Source: Warburgia ugandensis (Eukaryota; Streptophyta; Magnoliopsida; Canellales; Canellaceae). From it: DNA of 64,000 nucleotides. Made by a program: the position numbers and the translations under genes. This document shows positions 19,873 to 30,783 of this stretch, one piece after another. Location: positions 43,980,057-44,044,056 of the forward strand of contig CP141137.1 in NCBI GenBank assembly GCA_035236585.1. The letters are read 5' to 3'. The notes beneath the pieces were generated by a model. It did no database searches. It saw nothing but the letters and a program-made list of their open reading frames with translations, and was not told the DNA's origin. Position 1 is the stretch's first letter, and every line of letters begins with the position of its first letter.

Positions 19873-21737
19873 TGATCCCACAGGAATTCGACTTAATGAA
19901 AATGGAGTTTAAATAAAATTTAATTACCTACTAGTTGCAAGAAATAATAGAAATTAAATAACAATGAACTCAAAATTTAAATCTATTGCATTAATGAACA
20001 GTACAAAATTTTTGAACTAAAAAGACAAAAAACTAAATGAAATAACTACTAAAATTTACTTCTCTAGCTTGATCATAACAAATTTCTTCAAATATGATCT
20101 CCTTATAGTTGATTGGCATTTATCAATCTCTCAGTCATATCTCTAATTTAGTATTCAATGTCTTGTTTGTTCAAATTTCCCAAAATTTTGATGATCTAGA
20201 CTAAGGAAAGATTTTGGGTTTTGGATAGCATAGATCAAATTTTTGAATTTTAGATTGAAGATCATAAGTGATGGATCAACTAGGAATTATCCTAAGATGA
20301 AGATATAAGAATTAATTGAAAATCTGATGAAAATAAGATTAGGAAATAAAGTGATCCTGTTGATTAAAACTAAATCTTTGATTTGGTTATGCTTTAATCA
20401 AACAAGGTTGGATTTTATAGTTCTTGGAATAGTCCAAGAACAACACAAAACCTAGATAATCCCAAAACATGGATAAGAATAAGACAAAACTAAGAAAAAA
20501 GAGAAAATAGGGACAAATTTGAGATTAAAGAATAAGTACCATGGGTAAAATTAGAATTTTTGTTTAATTTTTGGTTTTATAGGAAACATAGAAGAAACCT
20601 AATGAAGATGATGATGCAGGGGAGATGGGGAAGAATGGAAAACATGAGAATTTAGTGAAATTCGAATAGGGTTTTCTCCAAAATAATGCAAGGAATGGAA
20701 TGTAGTGATGGATTAAGAAGAAGAAAATGATTAAAACATGGAATAGAGAGAGGTTAAGAATGATTGTGAATGAAAAATGAGGTTGGTGATGGGTTTTCGT
20801 CACAACAGGGCGGTGGAGGAGATGCTAGGAATTGGGTCATCCTGCCATGGTATTTGATTCAGGTCTTCTTGACAATGATGAGGTAGAGAGAAAGAAACTG
20901 AGTGAGAAAAGTCAGGGAAGGAGATGGGTGTTGGATTTGGTTTTTCCTGGGGAGAAGATAATCAAGAAAGAGAGGGAGAGGAGCAAATGAGCTAGGGATC
21001 TGTAGTGAAGATCAACGTCGTTCTCTACTCTATAGTGAAGAGTTTAAACAAGGAAGGAAATGGATGGCTAGGAGAGATGAACGAATTTGGAGTGGAGTAA
21101 GTAATAAAGACAAAGATCGGTTATTGAGGAGCTATGAAAAGAAAGTGGAGTTTTGCTATAGCCCTATTGTAGTCCAAGAGAAAACTGGAGTGAGAGAGAA
21201 AGGGAACAGGGATGAGGGAGTGACTGGGAATGATGGCTTCGGTTCTAGTTCTCCTCTTTATATCTTAACCAATGATCAGCTTCCCCTCCTTCGGCCAAGA
21301 GCTCTGAAGAGAGAGTTGGTGGTGGAGCTAGATGGATGTAAGGGAAGAGGCTGAGATTAGTTCCTTTCCTTCCCACGGTTGAATGGTGAAAAGAAAATTT
21401 CCCCCCTTTTTAAAGTTTTCCATTTTAATTAGAAACAATCTCATCTTGCCTTGTAGCGCTCTTATAAGTATGAAGATGAGCTAATACTAATTAGCTTGAT
21501 CTAAATCATCCAATTCTCAATCTAATTGATCTACAAAATATAAGACTAAATTAAAATAATCTAAACCGTACATTACAATTGGATCAACTCTGATGATCAT
21601 CTAACCATTATATTTTGCAAGTCAATAGCTGGATGATCAATTAAAGCTAATATTAATATAAATTTGCAAAATCAATCAGTTAGATGATCTAATCAAATGT
21701 GAAATTAATGCTATTTTAGCTAAAACTTAGCACAACA
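19873..21737 (-). mobile_element. Athila-like 3' LTR (copy B)
   Basis: Minus-oriented LTR collinear with copy A (4998-7092). Shared landmarks are GTTGATCCCACRGG, GAGTTTAAATAA, TTTTGGGTYTTG, ATCCTAAG, ATGATGATGCAGGGGA and TAGATGATCTAAT. The 5' end reads TGTTGTGC at 21737. The last 40-50 bp of the LTR at the left side do not match copy A or the plus-strand LTR, so the terminus is missing or diverged. Confidence 0.75.
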
Positions 21738-23340
21738 CACTCTAACCAACATTTTTCTAGTCTCGAGTAAAACATGCAAAAAACCAATCTCAATATTCCA
21801 AAAATTATTTTCAACTCAACTCCTACTTTTTCATAGAGAATTATCTTCAATAAATCTATCAACTTTAGCGTACTAAGAAAAATGAATGAAAAATTCAAAA
21901 CTTTACCCATATGCTAAATATATTCCAATTAAGCTCAGATCTCAGAGAGAGAGAGAGTGTGTGTGTGTATAGTCTATATATAGAATTATCTTTATCTCTA
22001 TATAGACTATAACTTTTGAAATCCATCTGAAATATGTTTTAACGTCAATCCTCACTAATGCCATACACTCAGAAATAGAATCTCTCATATAAAGGGTTCA
22101 AATCATATCTCTCTTTTTAAATATGTCAGTACAGTTAATAAAAATAAATTCATCTCACATATATTCACAAAGGAACGGGAGTAACTGAGGAATTTAATTT
22201 TGATCCCTTTAAAAAGGATAAGATGCCTACTACTCTTTAAATCCTATCTTTTCTTATCCTAATCAAGACTATATTCCTCATAAAATTAGTAGGTCTTTAA
22301 TTGGGACAAAATGTAGGCTTTAGGCATGATATAGAAGAAAGGACATAAAGGCTATTCAAAATTTCTTCAAAAATAAGTAGAGGTCTTCTACTAAAGTTGA
22401 CAATTATTCTTTGCTTTGTTTGCTTAAAGTGAATATTTCTTTCTTTTCAACACTTTTAAATCTCTTTGAAGAACATTTCTTTTCTTGATATTTACTTTTC
22501 TACTTTATTGCAACTAAAAATTATTTCTTCATTTATCTCTAACTTATCTTTAGAAGAAAATAGGTAATGGATATTTTATATTGGTTTAACATGGGTAAAG
22601 TGATAATTTGGATGAGAAACAAAAGGCTTATACAAAAGGCTCAAATTGGCTAAGTAGTGGTAAAAATACTCTTTTGGGTTAGCTTTATACCTGTAGGTTA
22701 ATAACAAGGATGGCCTAATCATTTTCTAGGTTTCATATAATCTATTAGATTTAATGAACTTCAACAATTTTAAAGGTAATATTGTAGGTAATTAGCCAAA
22801 TTTAAAAATTGATGGGTTCAACTTTAAGCACGTTGAAGAAAATTTTGGAACACATGTATAACCTTTCAAAAAGAATAAATGGCTGTAAAACTCACTTAGG
22901 TTATAAGTCTCCGATGAATTTCTTTAGGATTTTTAAGTTATAGTTACTTATCAATTTATACTATATATATGAAACTGTGTGTATAGATGTGATTTGAGAC
23001 TTAGCTTTCATGGAATACTCTAGAAAATGAGTAAAATGATGAATTAATCATGTTCAATTTTATTAATAAGCCAAAGTTATCTAGACCATACTTTAGAAAA
23101 ATCCAATCCTCATCATAGTGTAGGAATTGACTTAAATTTTTTGAAAATTTTAAATTTTTAAAAAAATCAAGAAAATTAAAAACTAATAAAAATTAGAATT
23201 TGCTAGAATTCTTGCCACCAACTTAAAAGAAGCATTGTCCCTAACATTTAAAAGGTAGGACCTAAAATAAATATGGGTGATATAGAAAACAATGAATTCA
23301 AAAAATACAAAAGATTATATATAGAGGGATCACATCACTC
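21738..23340 (-). mobile_element. Athila-like 3' non-coding region (copy B)
   Basis: This is the counterpart of 7093-8760, AT-rich, with no open frame longer than shadows. A (GA)(GT) microsatellite lies at 21944-21968, where copy A has a shorter GT-rich run. Confidence 0.65.
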
Positions 23341-23925
23341 AATCTTGATAAATAGGATCATCTATAGTTGTGAACTCAACTTCTAGATTATCATATTCTA
23401 GGAAAGGCTTTAAACATTGACCATTCAATTGAAAAGTATGGCTAGTTCTAGCATTCTCAATCTCAATGGTCCTATATGGAAAAACTTCTTTGACTATATA
23501 TAAACCAATCGATTGAGATTTAAGCTTACCAAGAAATAGGCAGAACTTAGAATTATAAAGTAAAACTTTCTAATTTAGAGTAAAGGATTTCATATTATGT
23601 GTTTATCATGAAAAACTTTCATCTTTTCCTTATAAATCCTATTACTTTCATAAGCTTCCTGTATGATCTCTTCTAACTCATTAAGTTGGAGTTTTCTATG
23701 TGACTCTGCTTTATCCATGTTGAAACTAAAGGTCTTTATTGCCTATTAGGCTCTATGTTCCAATTCCACAAGCAAATGACAAGCCTTACCGTATACGATA
23801 CTATAGGGCGACATACCAATCAAGGCTTAATGTGCAGTCTTGTAAGCCCAAATTGCATCGATTAGTCTAAGAGACCAATCCTTACAACTAGGATTAATAG
23901 TCTTTTGAAGAATTTACTTTATTAC
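23341..23925 (-). pseudogene. Athila-like integrase C-terminus (copy B), uninterrupted
   Basis: The minus strand encodes [79 protein letters not shown], then KLKSQSIGLYIVKEVFPY, SHTFQLNGQ and LKPFLEYDN. It is the empty-site counterpart of copy A: the LINE target TGTGTTTATCAT is present once, at 23598-23609. The sequence breaks off at 23925, where chromovirus 1 begins, just before the part of integrase that reappears at 38218. Confidence 0.85.
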
Positions 23926-24173
23926 TAAAAATCCTACAAAGTCTCCTTTGTATTTTGGACCATCGCATATAACACACGCAATACAAAAATACTTGATGGA
24001 TACAATAAATATAAATATACAATTTAGGAAACCTTGTCTCCATACCCATCTATTTAGATAAATTTTAAATCTCAATAAATTCGTACACCTCATTGATAAA
24101 TTAAAAATTCAAAGATAAAATAACATTTTCTAAGGTTTGTCCATGCACAGCCATCACATCAAATGTAGATACA

Positions 24174-24178
24174 TCCAT
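24174..24178. repeat. 5-bp target duplication of S2, left
   Basis: TCCAT, repeated at 27247-27251. The sister LTR has a single TCCAT at 34906-34910 within the same context (ATACATCCATACATC), i.e. the empty site. Confidence 0.92.
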
Positions 24179-24440
24179 TGTAATGACCCCAATTTTTGTA
24201 ATATTAAAAGCCCATGAAAAGTTCAATTTTGAAGATAAGGGCATTTTGGTCATTTCACTAGTCACCTTAACTAAACCCAAAAACTTGGTCTTGAAAATGG
24301 TACCATTAGATGCGTCTCGGAAAAATGAATCCAACGAGACCAAAATCACCCAAAACAGAGTCCGTATGAAGAAGTTACGGCCGTTTAAAGATAGGGGTAT
24401 TTCTGTAATTTAAATTAAAAACGAAAACGCGAGGAACGCA

Positions 24441-24466
24441 GGGGGCCGTTTTGATAACGGCACCCC
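24441..24466 (+). promoter_or_regulatory. U3 hairpin (S2)
   Basis: GGGGGCCGTT pairs with AACGGC plus CCCC around a 5-base loop (TTGAT), with one bulged A: ten base pairs. The same element with different arms is in S1 and in both LTRs of chromovirus 1. Confidence 0.7.
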
Positions 24467-24568
24467 GTCTTCTTCTTCCTCTCGATTTCTCCGGAAACCC
24501 TAGTTTCCAGAGATTTCTGCCACCGACAATGGCGGCACCGCCATTGGCAAGCACCGCCATAGCAGGGC

Positions 24569-24576
24569 TATAAAAA
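24569..24576 (+). promoter_or_regulatory. TATA box of solo LTR S2
   Basis: TATAAAAA, 390 bp from the LTR start. It is positionally equivalent to the TATA box of S1 and lies about 100 bp downstream of the U3 hairpin. Confidence 0.7.
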
Positions 24577-26827
24577 CCCCATCTCCCCTCTCCAAAAACC
24601 CCGTTTCGGCGTCTTTTCCGGTCGTTTGAGGACCGGGTTTCCGGCGAAAACCGGAAACCCGTCTCTCTGCAATCTTCGGCAGCGGCCAAGCCCTAGTCCC
24701 GGGCCGGCCATCTCCCCATGCCCTTCTCAGGTTCCCGGTCAGCAATAGGAGTTTCCACCTTCATCGAGTTTACCCGGCAACAAGGGTTTGGTCAGGCGGA
24801 AAGGAGGAGGCGCACCACCCGGAAAAAGCGCGTCCCTAGGCTACAGGTAAGCCCCCAACCCTTCCTATTTAGTTGCCATTCTTCCCTGCCCAGATCCACG
24901 CCGGATCTGGGTGTTTTCCCGGCAGGGGAAATGCCATGGAAACCGGAGAAGACGGGTTCCCTTCCAAAACTCGCGACCAGGCACCGTTCCGGGCTGCCCA
25001 AACCGGCCTCGTTCCCCTTTCCTTCCCAGCCCCGGATCACGTCGGATCTGGGTGCTCTTCCGGCCGGAATCACCGGCTTTCCGTGAACAAAACCGGACGG
25101 GTGAAAAGCCCGTCAAGAGATCAAGAGAGAGAGAGAGAGAGTGCCTCCTGAGGGGCGCATGAACGTCATAGGGTGCACGGCGCGGTCCTGTGGCGCACGG
25201 CAACGCACACCCATGCCAAGCTCCCTGGGGGCTTTCCTCACGCACGCGTCATGTGCAGATAGTTGTCTTAGCTCGACAGGGACGCATGGGACGTCCTAGG
25301 AGCTGAGGCACACATAGCCGCGCCTAAGACACATCCGCGCAATAGCGCACACCCTGGCACACTATTCGGACGTATGCACATGAGCCTGGTTGCAGTGCAA
25401 CTAAGGCGCACACGTATACTAGAAACCGTAGAGCGCGCATTCTAGAACCGTGGCGTGCAGGACCCTAGGCACTACAATTGGGTCGCCCATTAAGGCGCGA
25501 CCTTGAAAAATCCAATTTCGGAGCCTATATAACTCCGCTTGACAAGCCAAAAGGACCGTTGCGTCCGTTATTTTGACACGGACCCAATTATACAATAAAA
25601 TGCAAGACATTCTTAGGTATAGATCAACCAAAAAAATATATATTAGAGAGTAACCCCTAGAAACCAACAAATCATATAGATCTAACCTTACCTTGTGAAC
25701 CTAGAAATAACGTCTAGCTCTTATGTTTGAACGTCATTCAAGACTTTACCAAGGTATTCTCGAACTCGACTGAAGGAGGGACATGAGCTAAGTAACGACA
25801 ATTAAGGTAGGTGACGACATTTAATGTTTCATTTTGATTTAAAACCTTGTATTATCATGGCATTATGATTGATGGTGATTTAAATTGCACTTATTATTAA
25901 TCGATGATTTTGTGAGATTTAGAGTTTTATGCTATGATTGCTGTTTGATTTCAATCATGTATTGAATGGACTATGACCGATGGTTTCATGAGATTGAGAT
26001 TATCTACTTATACACAATTAGAAAATTATCTTTCCTTATTGCATCATTGAAATTGATGAGTTTTTATGAGAAATAAAAGTAGAGGCTTGGTGGCTGGTCT
26101 TTTTAGAGGCTAACTCCAGGATGAGGAGTGTGCCTTGGGGATTGCGAGCCACAAGTGCTCTTGGTTTCGACATACATGATTTTCGTATTTTGAGTTTTAT
26201 GACGGGTGCTCTCACCCGGTGGGCGTCATGCTAGGAGGGAGAGGGCCGGCCACCCACCCTCCGAGATTTGTGATGTGATGACATTTTGATATGATAGACA
26301 CCTGCCCGTAGATGGCATTCGGTAGGGGTTGGTAACATGGATAGTCCACACTACCGGTCTGGGCCTTTCCATGGGGACGGTGGCCCAAGTCTCCCGTTAT
26401 GGTGTCGACGGGAGCGGCGGTGGTTGAGACCCATGGAGGTTGCCAGCTAACGGCATGACGATCCATACTCTTATTTGGTGTGCATGCATGATGAGCATGA
26501 AGATGTGATGGTATGCCTGGGTGTGACGACACTCAGAGGTTTGATATGAGTACTCATGATCTGTGATACGAGTGTATGGGACACTCGTGGGACCCATATA
26601 CATTAGGGTGCCTTGTTGTTATTGTATGCTTATTTATATGAGATTATATTATGTTTTAAATCCATGAGATGCATGTGTTATCGTATATGATGTTTTGAGA
26701 TTTCATTAACATTGCTTAAAATAATTATATTCTTGTAAAAATTACTTTACTCACTGTATTAATACAATTATTCGATTTTGTCCCTTGATATACATTAAAT
26801 GTCTATGTACCTACCAAGCCTTGCTTG

Positions 26828-26858
26828 CTGAGGCATTGCGTTTGTTGCAATGCCTCAG
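26828..26858 (+). promoter_or_regulatory. CTGAG-type hairpin (S2)
   Basis: CTGAGGCATTGC and GCAATGCCTCAG form twelve perfect base pairs around a 7-base loop. GCTTG precedes the stem. The hairpin lies about 390 bp from the LTR end. Confidence 0.8.
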
Positions 26859-27246
26859 ATATTAAAGAAAGACAGGACACATGAGGAGTTAGAAGAATAG
26901 TGATCGAGAAGTCTCATTTAGAGGTATGTTCAAATTTCACATGGACTGTGTATGTATATATGTTATTGGATTTGATTATACTGTTATGGGAATGTGGTAG
27001 TGATAGGATGATCCTGGAATAGCAAATCTATTTTAAACATGTTTACTTGGAAAATAAAAATAAAAAAATAAAAAATAAAATAAAATCTTGTTTTGCGTCA
27101 ATGGCTGACCTCGGGATTTTTCTGAAAATGAAATTCGATTTAAATTATTTTCACTGTTTTGGGTTTTTAAAAAAAAAATAAAAAAATGGGGCCCCACCTT
27201 TCGAAAAGTTTTAAATATATAGGGTTGAAAAACCCGGGTCGTCACA

Positions 27247-27251
27247 TCCAT
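27247..27251. repeat. 5-bp target duplication of S2, right
   Basis: TCCAT, matching 24174-24178. Confidence 0.92.
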
Positions 27252-30200
27252 ACATCTAACTCACAAATGTAAAGCATACAAATATATAGTCCATAACAAA
27301 TACTAAGGTAAGGTTCTGAATAAACCTTGTCCATTTTTTAAATCTCCCCTATGCACCGCATGAAAGCCTTTAGTGCCCTCGATGCTATATCAGCGTGTCC
27401 AACCTACTGTCTCTCATTGTATCTGAGGCATTGCAATAACTCATCAAGCTGTGCTTGTGTAGGTGACGACAAATAATAATAATAATAATAATTATTATTA
27501 TTATTATGAGCATTAAACATAGTATGAAAAGATCATACATCAAACCTCAGGGCATGTGATAAAATATCGATCTCATGAGAATAGTTCAAACATGATCTCA
27601 ACATGAGAATGCATAATAATGTAGTTCAACATGGTTAGCATCAAAGCCAGCTAGATAGGTGGCAATATCCAAAGTATCAAAATCCATAATAATGCTAAAA
27701 ATAAGGTAATGAATCCAAGCCACCTAAATGATCAAAACATGCAGAGTAAACAAAACCTTGAAACTTATCAACTGGCAATGCCAAATCAATGTAACTCATG
27801 CCAACTACATGTATAAAAACATATCAAATCGATTGAGCTTCTAAGGCTCATAAATATGTCAAATTCACGTCACCATAAAGCATCAAAAGCTCGCAAAATA
27901 AATGTGTATATTATCATCAAGGGCACTCTCACATGTGGGTCCCAAAAGTGTCAAAATCTATTCAATGCAAAACGTCAATAAACAAGAAATATCTAAATGA
28001 ATAAATGTCATCAATGGGGGCCACCCTAACATGAGGGTCCCACTAGTGTACCACACACTTGTATCTCTAGTCATGAGTACTCATACCATTCCTCCATGCT
28101 TGTTCCTTTCGAGGCTACATGCAGCATAATCACCCCTTAGGACGTGTCATCATGCCGTGGGTACACAGGAAATATCTATCTTGGTGTGCTATCTATGCAT
28201 TATGGTAAAACCACATATCAATAAGTGCATCGATCACTATGCTGCAGTAGTAACCAACCCTTGGGTCTACCAACTGCTACTCCAAGTCCACACTAGAACA
28301 TGAGACTAAATATTTGTCTCGCATGGGTGAAGATCAGAAATGTATCGTGGACTACCCATGATAGAAGTCCCTATGGTGTTTGCCCATCTATAGGGTAGGA
28401 GTCTAATCATAATCATCATAAGTCAGAGGGCGGGTGGCTGGCCCTACAACCCTCCTAGCATAACGTCCACTAGGCAAACACACATCATAAATTCTCAAAA
28501 ATAAAGAAATCATGTATCTCATGTAGATAACATGGATACAAAATCCTCTAATGAAATAATAAAAACCAGGAGCACTTGTGGCTCACCATCCCAAGGCATT
28601 GCCACTCATCCTAGGATTAACCTCTCAAGGATTAGCCACTAAGCCTCCACCACTAAATCCATGGATAAATAAACAATAAAAATATAGCATCCATATGCTT
28701 TAATATATCATAATAAACATAATCACTATGAAATGACCTCACAAGTCACAAAAGGGTATTAAAATCATGTAATATTGACATCACTTATAAAATATGACTA
28801 GATCACGATCAAATCATGCATCCATGGATAAATATGAATCCATGAAATCATGTGTAAGTACATCACTAATAAATAAATTTAATATCCTAACATGAAATCA
28901 TAGTATAATAATTATACGATGCCATGTACCATGTACGTATGAAATTTAAAAATAGAACATGCCCATTAATTATTGCCATCACCTACCTCAAGTGAAGAAT
29001 CACTTGTCTATATCTGTCAAAACATGGTCGGACTCCACACTTAATCAGTCTGCCTCAGTCTTGCCACTTGGATACACATCACATCCAGGTCACACTTAGA
29101 ATCCAAGTCATCTAAGTTGGATTCTTAATTATAAAATAACATTATATTTCTATATCTCAATATATGGTGTTTCAATACAATCTAATGGCTTATAACCATG
29201 GGATCTCAAGGTGGGGCCTACTTAGTTGGTTAATAATCTAGATCATGATAATTTTAGCCTATGTATAACCATTAGGCTCCTTTCATAATTTCATCATTAT
29301 GTGTTCTAGAGCTATCATACTCAGATCATGTCAATCTTAGAAAATTTTATCAATTAATCAACCATTGGGCACTATTACTTGCAATTCATGCATAATCTTA
29401 TCTAATTATAGCTAAATGAATAAAATCAATAGGTTAGGATGATAATCCTACCTCATGTAGGTCTATCTGAAGGATACCTAGTTGTCCATGTCACTGGATT
29501 GTAATCGATCATCTTGAATGTGCACGATCAAAGATGTCCATACCAATCTAATGACATTTCTCCACCTCATCATTCCAGATCAAAGAATACATCAATTATT
29601 TAATTCATATAACCTCAATAATTCATCTGAACAGTATGGATCATCAAACTTGATCCCAGTCCACACCTAAATCATCGATTGATCTTAATGATTGATCAAG
29701 ATCAGCTAGATTGCCTCACAAATGCCTCAGACCTTGTATATTTCACATGAATCTTGGTCTACGCATTACAAGGGTTACAATGGATGGTTCAAATACTACA
29801 ATCTCATCTCACAGATTCCTAATCTGATACATATCCAAATTGAATATTCAGATGATCCCGAATCAAAGATCTGACCTTTTCATGGTGTAGATCACGTTAA
29901 AATATTACTAGGGCTTGTTTTTCATTCCATTCCATTAAGTCATCAGCATTGATCGGCTATCAACAGAGAAGGTGACCGGCACGATAGCCGCCGATGGCCC
30001 ATTTCCCTTTGGATCTCAAATTTCTCAAAAGGGAATGTAGATCAAGGTCTTACCTTCACTCCTTTGAAATTTGGTGCGATCCAATGTAGTTTAACGTCGA
30101 AAAACATGAAAAATAGTTGTTGGTCACTAAATTTTTGCCCCTCACCAACATCATCTTTTACAACCTGATTCTCCCTCGTTACTTGCCCGATCACCATGAT

Positions 30201-30380
30201 TCTTAAGGGATTTTGATTGTGTGACAATAATGAAGAGCATGATTGGCTCGGATCACCAATCCAAGCAATCATTTTTTCCAGTGGCTCCCTATAATCAGGT
30301 TACCCAAAAACATTGTTTTCCTCCCCCTCTCACCATGTTTCATGCAGTCATAGGTGTTGCGCACGATCGCTGATGACTAG

Positions 30381-30381
<1 letters not shown>

Positions 30382-30434
<53 letters not shown>
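30382..30434. repeat. (CT)n microsatellite in chromovirus 1 LTR
   Basis: A CT-dinucleotide run of about 50 bp. The sister LTR has an interrupted version (37785-37858) with CCCTCT variants and a C8 run, so the tract has diverged since the LTRs were identical. Confidence 0.9.
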
Positions 30435-30436
<2 letters not shown>

Positions 30437-30477
30437 TTCCATGTCGGGTCACAGTCGATGATTGTCACTTATGAAAA

Positions 30478-30512
30478 GGGAGGGGGTGCCGTTATCAAAA
30501 TAGCACCTCCCT
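30478..30512 (-). promoter_or_regulatory. U3 hairpin (chromovirus 1, 3' LTR)
   Basis: On the minus strand GGTGCT faces GGCACC with one G-T wobble, around the shared TTTTGATAA core and enclosed by GGGA/TCCC. Compared with the sister copy at 37909-37940 the inner pairs have degraded. Confidence 0.5.
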
Positions 30513-30783
30513 TTGGTCATCTTTTTTTTTTTTTTAAATGTACTTCATGTTTAGATTTCCATATCTTTTCCATTCGAACTCTGATTTCAACAAAGTTTAT
30601 GTCATTGGAATCATCTTTCCATGTACAATCCAATAATAGAGGTCTCAATACTTGATTTGATGTCTATCAAGTTTTTCACTTATAAAACTCTAAAAATAAG
30701 GAAATTTAATATTTTGTTTTTATCCCAATTTAACATTTTCTAAAATTTACTCAAATTGGGATTTCAAAATTAGTGATGTTACA

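Larger units (their letters stand above)
24179..27246 (+). mobile_element. Solo LTR S2, chromovirus type
   Basis: This 3068-bp solo LTR starts TGTAATGACCC and ends GGGTCGTCACA, with the TCCAT duplication on both sides and an empty site in the sister LTR at 34906-34910. It has a GC-rich U3/R portion (24420-25500) in strong contrast with the AT-rich surroundings. The many short open frames in that GC-rich zone overlap on both strands and show no domain, so I do not count them as genes. Confidence 0.93.
23926..30783 (-). mobile_element. Chromovirus 1 3' LTR, split by S2
   Basis: This is the left LTR of a minus-strand Ty3/gypsy chromovirus. Excluding S2 (24179-27246 plus one TCCAT) it aligns with the right LTR (34469-38217) from about 34655 on, so roughly 190 bp of its outer end are missing. 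The right end is GTGATGTTACA at 30783, revcomp TGTAACATCAC. Compared with its sister it keeps about 250 bp (around 27800-28060) that the right LTR has lost. Confidence 0.85.

Noticed and set aside
24375..25245. Cluster of overlapping open frames on both strands
   Set aside because: They lie in the GC-rich part of solo LTR S2, where stop codons are rare by composition. They overlap each other and have no domain or conservation with S1.
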